From UBA6054 sp963975575 (GTDB taxonomy: Bacteria > Planctomycetota > Phycisphaerae > Phycisphaerales > UBA1924): a stretch of DNA of 64,000 bases. Below, piece after piece: positions 37,215 to 45,528 of this stretch (position 1 is the stretch's first letter; every line of letters begins with the position of its first letter). The DNA is taken from NCBI GenBank assembly GCA_963975575.1, contig CAXBHL010000001.1, forward strand, positions 992,001-1,056,000, given 5' to 3'. The notes below the pieces were generated by a model, which was given only the letters and a program-made list of their open reading frames with translations, was not told the DNA's origin and did not search any database. The position numbers were made by a program, and so were the translations under genes.

Positions 37215-37294
37215 CCTACGGGGAAGGTAGGCGGGACGCGTCAGGGGACCTAAGACAGGTTTCCAGCCCGGAAACGCAGTGCCGGGTGACGCGT
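37215..37294 (+). ncRNA. Candidate structured leader RNA (hairpin plus three-way junction) before a PEP-CTERM gene
   Basis: The gap 36984-37348 has no gene but holds structure. CCTAC/GTAGG (37215-37219 with 37227-37231) forms one hairpin. Then ACGCGTCA (37236-37243) pairs perfectly with TGACGCGT (37287-37294). Inside are an 8-bp hairpin with two G-U pairs (37244-37251 with 37257-37264, loop AAGAC) and a 5-bp hairpin (37267-37271 with 37282-37286, ten-base loop). This makes a compact three-way junction about 55 bases before the ATG. A further stem lies at 37185-37201. It does not match any riboswitch consensus I know, including GEMM c-di-GMP and cobalamin. Confidence 0.5.
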
Positions 37295-37348
37295 GGGGAC
37301 ATTGGATTCTGAAGCATGCGGCGTAACCGCACGAGAGAGGACAGCATC

Positions 37349-38077
37349 ATGATGAAGACAATCGTTTGCAGCGCGGCCCTGTTGGCCGCAACTTCGGGAG
37401 CCGCACTGGCTGCCGATTTCAACGCGGCGTACAACAACGTGTTTAACGGTCAGGGCGGAATCACCGTCACGACCAACGCGGGGACCGCGAGTCACTCCGG
37501 TGGTCATATCCAGTTCGTGTACGGTGCAGGCGGCTCGCCCGCCGGAATGGCTGCGGGCCAGTTTGTCGGCCCCGCCGGCAGCACGTTCAACACGTTCTGC
37601 GTCGAAATCGGTCAAGGTGTGACCACCGCGCAAAAGGGGTGGGACATCGTCGACTTGGCGTCGGCACCCAACCCGACGACCGGCGGCGCGAATCCCAACA
37701 ATCCCAACAGCTATGGCCCGTCCATCGCAACCGCGATCAAGAAGGTCGTCGCCGCAGCAATCGGTCTCGATTGGATCCATGAGGATCTCTCGCTTGAGAA
37801 TGCGACCACGGCAGAGCTCGCGGCGATCCAAGGCGAGATCTGGGCTGCCGTTTACGGCAACGCCAGCTACGCCGGTGGTGCTTTGAGCACGGCCGCCACT
37901 ACGCTCGCGAACACCGTCACTGCCGGCACCTACGGCAGTTCCGTCAAGGGCCTGCGTGCGATGGTCAACGGCCAGTTCCAGGACCAGCTCTATGTGGTCC
38001 CGCTGCCCCCGGCCGCGTTCGCTGGCCTGGCGACCCTCGTCGGCATCGCCGGCGTGGGACGTCTCCGCCGCCGCTGA
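37349..38077 (+). CDS. PEP-CTERM-like exported protein (VPLPPA tail variant)
   Basis: A 242-residue exported protein. The signal peptide (MMKTIVCSAALLAATSGAALA) is cleaved near residue 21. The mature domain is rich in Ala, Gly, Thr and Asn, with strands such as GGITVTTNAG and a conserved-looking FNTFCVEIGQGV. The C-terminus VVPLPPAAFAGLATLVG, then GRLRRR, is the sorting-signal layout (Pro motif, hydrophobic helix, Arg cluster) in the VPLP variant. It is the probable cargo of the exosortase encoded 10 kb upstream. The AGAGAGGA ribosome site, structured leader and strong terminator make it a separate, probably highly expressed unit. Confidence 0.85.
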   Translation: MMKTIVCSAALLAATSGAALAADFNAAYNNVFNGQGGITVTTNAGTASHSGGHIQFVYGAGGSPAGMAAGQFVGPAGSTFNTFCVEIGQGVTTAQKGWDIVDLASAPNPTTGGANPNNPNSYGPSIATAIKKVVAAAIGLDWIHEDLSLENATTAELAAIQGEIWAAVYGNASYAGGALSTAATTLANTVTAGTYGSSVKGLRAMVNGQFQDQLYVVPLPPAAFAGLATLVGIAGVGRLRRR

Positions 38078-38111
38078 TCACGCACGATCTTCGGCTACTA
38101 CGGTTCGATTC

Positions 38112-38145
38112 ACGGGAGGGCCTGCAGGCCCTCCCGTTGTTTTTT
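38112..38145 (+). terminator. Strong intrinsic terminator after the PEP-CTERM gene
   Basis: A 26-base perfect palindrome (38112-38137) is followed by TGTTTTTT. It separates this gene from the convergent rfbD. Confidence 0.93.
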
Positions 38146-38210
38146 GTGCCTGTTGCGTGTCTGATTCCTTGCACGCGGGAAGCAATGAGCAACGCCGGGA
38201 AAGGCTGCCG

Positions 38211-39065
38211 TCACGGCTCTCGCTCAAGACGCCGCAACACCCCGGCGAGCGCGATCGGCCAGGGCATCAGGCTGCCGACGAGCCGTTCAGTGTTCGAAAC
38301 GTCCAGCGTGCTGAAAGCAGGTCTGGGCGCGGGTCGTGGGAACTCGGCAGTCGTGCAGGGATCGACACGGCATTTCGGCGCAACGACGCCTGCGATCGCG
38401 GTCGCCAGACCGTGCCAAGTGCACTCCCCAGAATCGGTGGAATGCCACGTCCCGTTCGCCCCATGCAGATAGAGCGACAGGGAAGTCGATGCAAGACCTT
38501 CTGCCGAGGTCGGCCGCCCGCGCTGGTCATCGACCACCCGGAGTTGATCCCGCTGCATGGCCAGCCCGGCGATGGTGCGGACGAAGTTTCTGCCCCATGG
38601 CGCATATACCCAGCTCGTGCGAATGATCAGATGGGCGTCGGGCAACTCCCGGCGGACGGCCGCTTCGCCCGCCGCCTTCGATCGGCCGTACGCGTTGATC
38701 GGCTCGATCGGTGCATCAACCGGGTAGGGCGTCCGGGCTTGACCGCTGAAGACATAGTCCGTGCTGTAGTGGATCAGGGTCGCCCCGACGGCCGCGCATC
38801 GTCGGGCCAGCAGGCCCGGGGCGGCGCCGTTCGCCCGGGTCGCCGCCGCTTCGTCGCTCTCCGCGCCGTCGACATCCGTCCATGCCGCCGCGTTGACCAC
38901 GAGCCGATCGCCGGCGCGAACCATCTCGGCCACCGATTCGGGTGAGTCAAGATCGAACTCCGGGCGGGCGGCGGCCCGGAAGGGCACGCCGTGGGCCGTC
39001 AACAGGCCGCACCAAGAGCGTCCGACCATGCCGCGGGCACCGAGCACGACCGCGCCATCCGGCAT
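38211..39065 (-). CDS. rfbD: dTDP-4-dehydrorhamnose reductase
   Basis: A 284-residue short-chain reductase that makes dTDP-L-rhamnose. The nucleotide-binding VVLGARGMVGRSW starts at residue 5. It has VVNAAAWTDVDGAE, HYSTDYVFSGQARTPY and the catalytic YGRSKAAGE (YxxxK) near residue 130, then IIRTSWVYAPWGRNFV. ATG at 39065 gives the normal family N-terminus; a GTG at 39125 would overlap the upstream gene. It is the last gene of the minus-strand polysaccharide block. rfbA and rfbB are not in the window. Confidence 0.92.
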   Translation of the reverse strand: MPDGAVVLGARGMVGRSWCGLLTAHGVPFRAAARPEFDLDSPESVAEMVRAGDRLVVNAAAWTDVDGAESDEAAATRANGAAPGLLARRCAAVGATLIHYSTDYVFSGQARTPYPVDAPIEPINAYGRSKAAGEAAVRRELPDAHLIIRTSWVYAPWGRNFVRTIAGLAMQRDQLRVVDDQRGRPTSAEGLASTSLSLYLHGANGTWHSTDSGECTWHGLATAIAGVVAPKCRVDPCTTAEFPRPAPRPAFSTLDVSNTERLVGSLMPWPIALAGVLRRLEREP

Positions 39066-39103
39066 GGGGCGACGCGGCCCGACCAGTTGGGATGGACCGG
39101 GAC

Positions 39104-39598
39104 TCAACGGTGCTCGACCCCCCACGGAAAGCCGGGGAACGAATCAGGTGCCCGGCGTTCTTCGTCCGGCGCGGCCGGGTCGTAGGCGTGGGTGACATAG
39201 TACAGAAGTCCCGCCTGGGTGTCGCCGACGGTCGCGGCCCCATGCCACAACGGTGGGGGGATGACGAGCACGCCGGGTCGCTTCTCGCCGATGACGATGG
39301 ACCAGGCCTTGCCGGCGTCCTGGTCGTACACGCCGACCTTGATGTGCCCGTTCAGGCAGATCCAAAGATCGGTTTGTTTGGCGTGACGGTGCCACGCTTT
39401 GACCACCCCGGGATACTGCACGGAGAAGTTGATCTGTCCCTCGGCGGACATGACACCGTGGAGTTGGTTCATCAGTGACCAGCCCCGGTCGTCGGTGTAA
39501 TGACTCGATGGCACGAAGAGGGGGGCCCGTGCCGCCTTGGCCTGGTTGAACGCGTCGGCGATGCTGCCGTCAAAGCGGCCGGGTGGCTGGGTCTGCAC
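39104..39598 (-). CDS. dTDP-4-dehydrorhamnose 3,5-epimerase-like cupin
   Basis: A 164-residue cupin of the RmlC type. FSVQYPGVVKAWHRHAKQTD holds the HRH/K catalytic region, and GVLVIPPPLWHGAATVGD and LLYYVTHAYDP match the rest of the family. The protein is somewhat shorter than classical RmlC (180-185) and lacks part of its N-terminus. It may epimerise a dTDP-sugar for the adjacent rfbD, or act on another nucleotide sugar. It lies between the Wzy-like gene (gap of 3 bases) and rfbD. Confidence 0.82.
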   Translation of the reverse strand: MQTQPPGRFDGSIADAFNQAKAARAPLFVPSSHYTDDRGWSLMNQLHGVMSAEGQINFSVQYPGVVKAWHRHAKQTDLWICLNGHIKVGVYDQDAGKAWSIVIGEKRPGVLVIPPPLWHGAATVGDTQAGLLYYVTHAYDPAAPDEERRAPDSFPGFPWGVEHR

Positions 39599-39601
39599 TG
39601 C

Positions 39602-41017
39602 TCACTCCTCTTGTTGCGGGATCTGTCCGGATTGTACGGGTGTCCTGGCGGGGTGGTGTGCTGTGGTGGCGTCCTGCCGGAATCTGGGAGCGGCAGACCG
39701 GGGGAGCCATGAGCGGAGCGAGACAGCTGTCGTGGAGAGCACGCCCGCCGCGACCATCATGAGCGGGGAGAAGAACGCGTTCTGGAGCGAGTCACCGGTC
39801 GCGATGGCCATGGCGAGCATGAGGGCTACGACTCCGGCCATCTTGGGATGGAGGAGGTACCTGGCCGGCGTTCGCAGCGTGACGAGGATGGCCGGCAGGC
39901 ACAGCATGCCGTACAGACCCACGATGCCGAAGAGCCCGTACTTGCCGAAGGTGATGAGCCAGAGGGGGTCGACGGCCGTCGTTTGCTCCCCGGCGTCGTC
40001 GAAGACGCGGAACCGGTTGTGGCCGCCCCAGCCGAAGAAGATCTTCCTCCGCGCCTTGTTCCCGAGTTCTTCCTCTTGGAACACCCGGGCCGAGAACGAC
40101 TCCGCCCGCTCGCTGTCGATGAACTGGTCGACCAGTTCGATGACCACGACGGGGCTCCACACGTTCGTGATCCGCAGGGCCAGGTAGGTCGGCGTGGCGA
40201 TGGCGAGCGCCAGCAGCGCGAGCCGTGTTCTCGTGGTGCGCGTGACGACCGCCACGAGACAGGAACCCGTCAGCAGCGCGATCGAACCGAGCGACCTCGA
40301 GATGAGATTGACGACCACGAGGACGGCGGTCTGGGACTTGAGCGAAACCCCGAACAGGTGCCTTCGTGTCCCGGTCATTGAGAACCAGATGCCGATGATG
40401 CCCCCGGTCGCCAGCCAGGTGCCGACCTCGATCCCGTGGCGGAACATCAGCGTGGGGCGGTAGCCTCCCAGGCGTTTGGCCATGTGGAACGGCGCCGCGT
40501 GGGTCCCGTAGACCCAGCGGTGCAGTTGCGGGCTCAGGCGGATCTCCACGAGGCACAGCGGCACGATGATCAACGCGGCGAGCAGGATCGCCAGTGCGCA
40601 ATCGCGGACGTCGTCCAGGTCTTTGACGAGCACGCGTCCGACCAGATAGGGGGTCCCCCAGACGATGATGCGTCCGTACAGCTCGGAGCAGGCGTCCCAC
40701 ACGCCCAGGCCGTTGGCGAGCGAGCTGAAGAACGGGCCGATCATGCAGAGCAGGCAGAACAGGTCGATCGGCCGGGGGCGGAATCGCCGGATCAGATCGC
40801 CCCGGAAGAGGAGCAGCCCGATCAGCACGCCGTAGCTGACCGAGAAGTCCTTGGTGAACGCTGGGATTCCCGGGAGGTTGATGCCCGCGCGGGGTGAGAG
40901 CAGGATCCACCCGGTCGCGATGGCGAGACAGACCCCCCGGGTGCTCCTGTCGAGCATGATGATCAGTGGCGCAACCACCAAATTGCCAACCAAAAATGTG
41001 AGTCCCAGAGGATTCAT
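39602..41017 (-). CDS. O-antigen polymerase/ligase-like membrane protein (Wzy-like)
   Basis: A 471-residue protein with about ten to eleven membrane segments and one large periplasmic loop (about 300-370, around SARVFQEEELGNKARRKIFFGWGGHNRF). This fits the O-antigen ligase/polymerase superfamily, in which the loop carries catalytic basic residues. As part of a locus with a priming transferase and a Wzc-like protein, a role as Wzy polymerase joining repeat units in the periplasm is the best guess. Its start overlaps the GNAT gene (ATGA). Confidence 0.8.
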   Translation of the reverse strand: MNPLGLTFLVGNLVVAPLIIMLDRSTRGVCLAIATGWILLSPRAGINLPGIPAFTKDFSVSYGVLIGLLLFRGDLIRRFRPRPIDLFCLLCMIGPFFSSLANGLGVWDACSELYGRIIVWGTPYLVGRVLVKDLDDVRDCALAILLAALIIVPLCLVEIRLSPQLHRWVYGTHAAPFHMAKRLGGYRPTLMFRHGIEVGTWLATGGIIGIWFSMTGTRRHLFGVSLKSQTAVLVVVNLISRSLGSIALLTGSCLVAVVTRTTRTRLALLALAIATPTYLALRITNVWSPVVVIELVDQFIDSERAESFSARVFQEEELGNKARRKIFFGWGGHNRFRVFDDAGEQTTAVDPLWLITFGKYGLFGIVGLYGMLCLPAILVTLRTPARYLLHPKMAGVVALMLAMAIATGDSLQNAFFSPLMMVAAGVLSTTAVSLRSWLPRSAAPRFRQDATTAHHPARTPVQSGQIPQQEE

Positions 41018-41655
41018 GAGAGTTCTTTGATCATCATTAGCGAGTTTCTCATTCTACCGGCATGGCTGTAGCCCATTGTCTCATAGATTGTTTGGGCTCG
41101 GGCGTTTCGCGGGTCCACATAAATCCTTACCAGACGGGTGCCGCGATCGCATGCCATTCGTTCGCACGCCTCAAGCATGCTGCGGCCGATACCTCTCCCG
41201 CGGAATGATGGGTCGACTCCCATCAGTGCGGCGAAAAACTCGGCACGAGATCCTTGATCTGCAACGGGTTCGTCCCTTTTGTCTTGCGGGCTCACTTGCT
41301 GAAGATTTGTTGATTGAAGTTTCAGTTTGGCAAGCTTCTTCAGTCTTGATCGCAAAACTTTGGGGCGTAACAGCATAGTAAGCAGTTTGACAGATCGGGA
41401 GTTGGGCCCAATTTTTTCATAATAGTTCCATACTTCTTCGTTATCAACATAAATAATAAATGCTTCAACGCGGCCATCGGAACGCAACACCAGTACGTCG
41501 CTTTCGTCGGCCAGGATGATCGATTTCCACCATCTTTCGATGATGAATCGAGGGGCGTTCCATTCTGGCGCGCTTGCGAAGCAGACCTTGCCGATCTCTG
41601 CGAGTCTGGGAATGTCTTCGAGGGTTGCTATAGCAAAGTTGTGCTGATCACTCAT
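41014..41655 (-). CDS. GNAT N-acetyltransferase with atypical base composition
   Basis: A 213-residue acyl-CoA acyltransferase. The core motif A is FFAALMGVDPSFRGRGIGRSMLEAC (V..PxxRGxGIG), followed by RLVRIYVDPRNARAQTIYETMGY. The middle 60 residues are lysine-rich, unlike neighbours. The gene is visibly poorer in GC than everything around it (A/T runs such as AATAATAAAT near 41450), which points to recent acquisition. ATG at 41655 overlaps the previous gene by 8 bases. It probably acetylates an amino sugar or other polysaccharide precursor; the substrate is unknown. Confidence 0.85.
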   Translation of the reverse strand: MSDQHNFAIATLEDIPRLAEIGKVCFASAPEWNAPRFIIERWWKSIILADESDVLVLRSDGRVEAFIIYVDNEEVWNYYEKIGPNSRSVKLLTMLLRPKVLRSRLKKLAKLKLQSTNLQQVSPQDKRDEPVADQGSRAEFFAALMGVDPSFRGRGIGRSMLEACERMACDRGTRLVRIYVDPRNARAQTIYETMGYSHAGRMRNSLMMIKELS

Positions 41656-42667
41656 GAGCTTGCCCCCCCGATTGAATGCGACGTCTGGATTTAAGCTGCC
41701 GCTCATAAATCTGTTTGAGTCTATCTATAACCTGATTCTTCGAGAACTCCCAATGGTGGCAACTTACCCGTTCGATCGGGAGGAAAGTCGACTTGAACTT
41801 GCCCGGTGACCCACGATTAGAGATAAAATCGTAACGCTTTAGGCCCCGCTTCTTGCACAAGAGCATCGTTTTCCAATGCAGCAAGTTGTTTGGGGCCAGA
41901 TCGAGCCGGCTCGCGAGGCTGCCGCCCGCGAAGTACATCGCGGTTGTGCGGTCGTGCGGAATGATGAGCGTGGCGACCCGCTCCGATTCAAGGAACGCCG
42001 ACGTGACGAGCAACTCGCCGCGCCGGCGAAGGTGCGACTCGATCTGACGCAGGAACGCGAGGCTGTAGGGCGGTCGCTGGTTGGACTTGGCAAACACTTC
42101 GGTCGCCATCTGCCAGAACGAGTCGATGTAGGCTTCGTCGTTCTCTTCGCGGACCTCGAGGCCGTTCTTCTCTCCCTTGCGGATCCGGGTCCGGCAGGTG
42201 CTCTTAAGATTGTCCCAGAGCGCTTGTTCCGGCAGGGTCAGGTCCATCTCAAACGTCTCGAACTCTCGGGTCTTTCTGAAACCTAGGGGGGACAGGTCGA
42301 CGCCCGTGTCCATCGTCCGGGTGGCGACGAACGCGGGGCGGCGCACAGGGCTGGCTCTCATCATTGTTGCGACGGCGCCGGCTTTGTCGGAGCAGGCCGG
42401 CAAGAAGAGGGGTCCCAGGTAGGCGGTGTTCCAGCCGGGCAGCGGCGAGCCAGCGACCCGGATCGGGCCCTTGCGGAGGATTGCGATCGGCCAGAGCGCG
42501 AGCGGCCCGTTTTCCGAATCGAGCACCAGGCGGCGCATCGGCGCCCCGGTGGTCGCGTCGAGGGCGGCGAGCCACCCGGAGCGGTGGTACACGGTCGCGT
42601 GGTCTGCGGCGTCTACCAGATCGTCCCAGTCCTGATCGGTGTAGATCTCGCGCACCGTCTGGGTCAT
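41648..42667 (-). CDS. FemAB-like acyltransferase (GNAT, BioF2/Acetyltransf_6 type)
   Basis: A 339-residue protein of the double-GNAT kind related to FemAB. Key stretches are WDDLVDAADHATVYHRSGWL at the N-terminus, LPEQALWDNLKSTCRTRIRKGEKNG in the middle, and TAMYFAGGSLASRLDLAPNN and YDFISNRGSPGKFKSTF toward the end. Related proteins recur in exosortase/polysaccharide loci; FemAB itself adds amino acids from aminoacyl-tRNA. It could therefore acylate or aminoacylate a sugar here. The 3' end shares the AT-richer composition of the next gene. It overlaps the deacetylase gene by ATGA. Confidence 0.82.
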   Translation of the reverse strand: MTQTVREIYTDQDWDDLVDAADHATVYHRSGWLAALDATTGAPMRRLVLDSENGPLALWPIAILRKGPIRVAGSPLPGWNTAYLGPLFLPACSDKAGAVATMMRASPVRRPAFVATRTMDTGVDLSPLGFRKTREFETFEMDLTLPEQALWDNLKSTCRTRIRKGEKNGLEVREENDEAYIDSFWQMATEVFAKSNQRPPYSLAFLRQIESHLRRRGELLVTSAFLESERVATLIIPHDRTTAMYFAGGSLASRLDLAPNNLLHWKTMLLCKKRGLKRYDFISNRGSPGKFKSTFLPIERVSCHHWEFSKNQVIDRLKQIYERQLKSRRRIQSGGQAHE

Positions 42668-43407
42668 CGGACCGACTCGCGGAGTTGGGCGACGGTGACG
42701 AAGCGCAGCCCGCGCTCACGGCCCTGGCGCACCAGTTCTCGGGTGAGGTGCAGCACGAAGTCGCGCCGTTCGGGCTCGGCGTGGTGGCAGTGCATCAGGA
42801 TAACGGGGCCGCCGGACTCGAGGAGTGTGCGGGCCCGCTGGTCCGGGGGTGGCAGGTCGTCGGTGGTGTCGTTGGCGGCGGCCGTCCACCAGTCGACGCG
42901 TCGTCCCGAGGCGTACATGCCGAGCACCGTCGGCAGGCTGGCCTTTCCGAACGGCGGCCTGTAGGGCGCGTCCTGCGGGACCGATTGCCGGAGTGTGGCG
43001 TACCCCTTGCGAGCGTCGATGAACTCGAAGATCGGGCCCTTCTTCCAGGCGTTCTTGTGCGAGTGCGTGTGCGTGGCGAGCTCGTGTCCGCTGTCCCGCA
43101 CGCCGGCGAGCGCGGAGGGATGCAGGAGGGCCCGGAAGCCGACCAGATAGAAGGTGGCCGGGACTCCGAGTTCGCGGAGCAACTCGAGCACCGCGGGCGT
43201 CGTGGTGTCGTCCGGCCCGTCGTCGTACGTCAACGCGAGCATCCCGCGGCCCTTCCGACGCCAGCGGGCTGTCTGCCGTGCTCGGATCAGAAGAGGTAGA
43301 GCGTAGCAGACTGCGACGCCTATTGCGGTTCCGGCCGCGACGATCCCGAGCAAGGCCGGTGCGGCGGCGAGCAGCGGGGCGGCCGGGGCTGGGGGGGCTG
43401 GGTCCAT
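42664..43407 (-). CDS. Polysaccharide deacetylase (NodB-fold, CE4)
   Basis: A 247-residue enzyme anchored by an N-terminal helix (LLGIVAAGTAIGVAVCYAL). The NodB domain has LALTYDDGPDDTTTPAV (catalytic Asp and metal Asp), HELATHTHSHKNAW (metal His pair), YRPPFGKAS and VILMHCHHAE. It removes N-acetyl groups from amino sugars in the periplasm. The start at 43407 is preferred over a GTG at 43452. Deacetylases of this kind are regular members of exosortase-linked polysaccharide loci and would expose free amines that the neighbouring acyltransferases or the NRPS product could use; that last step is inference. Confidence 0.88.
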   Translation of the reverse strand: MDPAPPAPAAPLLAAAPALLGIVAAGTAIGVAVCYALPLLIRARQTARWRRKGRGMLALTYDDGPDDTTTPAVLELLRELGVPATFYLVGFRALLHPSALAGVRDSGHELATHTHSHKNAWKKGPIFEFIDARKGYATLRQSVPQDAPYRPPFGKASLPTVLGMYASGRRVDWWTAAANDTTDDLPPPDQRARTLLESGGPVILMHCHHAEPERRDFVLHLTRELVRQGRERGLRFVTVAQLRESVR

Positions 43408-43514
43408 GGGTCGTTCCGGCCCGATCGCGGAGGGGTGGCGACAGAAACACACGCGGGCACGCCCCTGCGGACGTGCCCACGACAGTATCCATCGGTTGTT
43501 GGCCGGGGGGGGCT

Positions 43515-45119
43515 TCAGTTCGGAGAAAGGGCGTAGCCCGCGCGGATCCAGTCCGCGGCGGCGGCCGCCGTCAGTTCGGGACGCCAGTTCCTGCGGCTGA
43601 GCTGACGGGCGGCGTTGAGGAAGGCGGTCTCGTCCGCGAAGCCGAGCTCCCTCGCGTAAGCGCCCAGGTCCCGGGAGGGATCCACAAACGTCGGGCTTTG
43701 CAGCCGGTCGGTCCCCACGTTGGGCAGGTTGTTCCAGTCGCTGAGGGTCATCGTCTGGTCGGCGGCGCGGAAGACGCGGTCCTGCGTGCCGATGTTGACG
43801 ATGGTGTTCGAGTCGAACTGGATGTTCTCCGGATGACGGAGGTAGACCACCTTGAAGTCCGCGGTTCCGGGCGCCCAGATGTTGCCGCGGAAGATCACGT
43901 TGCTGTTCACATCGGAAGAGGTCTTGAGCGAGATTCCGGTGTCGCCGGTGTTCCAGCCGTAGGTGACGTTGCCCTCGAAGAGCACGTTCCGGGCGAACCC
44001 GCCGAGGGTAAACGCGATGATGTCTGAATCGCCAGCGGGTGCGTGGGCGATCACGTTGCCCGTCACTTCGACGTCTTCGAGCCTTTCGGTCCAGATTCCA
44101 ATTCCGCCATCGTACCGCGAGAGAGGTCCGCCGAGCACGACGTTGTTCCGGATTGCGCCAGTAGAAATGTTGTCGTCGTCGGGATAACCGAACCGCAAAC
44201 CCATCGGGTTGGCGTATATCAAGTTGTTCTCGGCGATCGCTCCGCTGCGGAGTTGGACCCCGGCGGCCGCGGCCCGCGAGGTGATGTTCCCGCGGAAGAT
44301 GACTTCGCGCACCCCGCGCTGGACATACACGTTCTGCTTGAAGGTGTTGGCCCCGGCGTCGGGGATGTTGTCATTCCAGCCGTTGTGGTCGATGACGTTT
44401 TCTTCCATCAGGGCGCCGACGATGTTGTTGAGGAAGATGCCCTGGGAGTGGCCGTCCGACGACCACGAATCGACGATGATGTTCCGGCGGATCGCGACGT
44501 TGGAGAAGCCGTCTCCCTGGCCCTCCACGGTGATGTTGTCCTTGAAGCCGTCGATCAGGCAATCCTCGATGAGCAGGTCCTTGCCGGTCGAGAGCCACCG
44601 GATGCCGCGTGAGGCCGATGCGCCCGGTCGGTTCGCCTCCATGTGAAGGCCGACGATCGCGACGTGGGAAACGTCCTGCTGGTACGGAGAGCCGATGACC
44701 GATTCATCGGTGACGACGATCTTGGGGCGTTCGTCGGACTCTCCGAAGGACGCGATGACCACCCGTTCGTTCACGGAGCGTCCGGAGAGGTTCCAGACGC
44801 CGAACGACTCGTTCCAGGTGTCGCCCCGGCGCAGGAGCATCCAGTCGGGCTTGCCGTCGCGCATGGCCTGCTTGGCGCGGGCGATGGTCTTGACGGCCTG
44901 GGCGGGCGAGCGTCCACTGTTGCGATCGTCGCCCTGTGAGGATGAGACGAAGACGAATCGGGTGTCCTCGGCGGGCTGGAGGATGGTCCAGCCGGCGGAG
45001 TTGTACGTCTGGGCGTGGGCCGCGGAGGGGAGTCCCGCGGCGACGAGCAGCCCGAGGGCGACTCCGGCGAGAAGCCGCTTCGGAGTGTTCGCTGCATGTT
45101 TGGTTTGGAGCGTTGTCAT
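43515..45119 (-). CDS. Secreted right-handed parallel beta-helix protein (possible polysaccharide lyase)
   Basis: A 534-residue protein with a signal peptide ending AAHAQ near residue 37. The rest shows repeated beta-helix rungs (IRRNIIVDSW, MEENVIDHNGWND, IRNNVVLGG, VTGNVIAHAPAG, FEGNVTYGWNTGD), with N-V/I-I patterns about every 22-25 residues. This fold is used by lyases, epimerases and hydrolases of acidic polysaccharides; in polysaccharide operons such proteins trim or export the polymer. Catalytic residues cannot be assigned. GGAGGA lies ten bases before the ATG. It is the first gene of the minus block, 107 bases before the deacetylase. Confidence 0.82.
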   Translation of the reverse strand: MTTLQTKHAANTPKRLLAGVALGLLVAAGLPSAAHAQTYNSAGWTILQPAEDTRFVFVSSSQGDDRNSGRSPAQAVKTIARAKQAMRDGKPDWMLLRRGDTWNESFGVWNLSGRSVNERVVIASFGESDERPKIVVTDESVIGSPYQQDVSHVAIVGLHMEANRPGASASRGIRWLSTGKDLLIEDCLIDGFKDNITVEGQGDGFSNVAIRRNIIVDSWSSDGHSQGIFLNNIVGALMEENVIDHNGWNDNIPDAGANTFKQNVYVQRGVREVIFRGNITSRAAAAGVQLRSGAIAENNLIYANPMGLRFGYPDDDNISTGAIRNNVVLGGPLSRYDGGIGIWTERLEDVEVTGNVIAHAPAGDSDIIAFTLGGFARNVLFEGNVTYGWNTGDTGISLKTSSDVNSNVIFRGNIWAPGTADFKVVYLRHPENIQFDSNTIVNIGTQDRVFRAADQTMTLSDWNNLPNVGTDRLQSPTFVDPSRDLGAYARELGFADETAFLNAARQLSRRNWRPELTAAAAADWIRAGYALSPN

Positions 45120-45528
45120 CGGGTCAGTTCCTCCGGGCTGGCATTCCACAAGCGGTATGGTCGATAGCGAAACGGCCGCGTGCCACCGATACCCTCCCGG
45201 ATTCCCAGAATCTCCAGGTTAGCCGTATCGGCGCAGTCGGCAGAATCGGAATGATCGAACCGCCTCCATACGCTCATCCGGACATCGGGGTCGGAGAGTT
45301 CCCATCCGAGCCTGAATGAACGCGGTTCGGATGGCCGATATCCCTTTTCTAGGGTGGTTCGGACGATTGGAGTCGGATCGATCCCGCGTGCCACCGTGGC
45401 ACGCCGTGGCGATGAAAGATTCGGTTTGGGTGAGGCGGGTCGAATGGGTGACCAGAAACAAGCAGAAGCCGGTGATCGCCGGATGTTTCTGGCGATCTGC
45501 TCGCCTGCGGCGCTCGGAGGAGCCGGTC
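45120..45528. promoter_or_regulatory. Divergent intergenic region between the two polysaccharide blocks
   Basis: A 409-base gap lies between the beta-helix gene (minus) and the first glycosyltransferase gene (plus). An open frame runs in from 45316 in phase with the glycosyltransferase, but its residues lack family similarity and the strong GGAGG is at 45516. Promoters for both directions should lie here, yet no convincing -35/-10 pair was found by eye. Confidence 0.4.

Noticed and set aside
37215..37294. GEMM (c-di-GMP) riboswitch as an explanation of the three-way junction
   Set aside because: The conserved GGCAAACC and GGGACGCAAAGCC segments and the GNRA tetraloop are absent.
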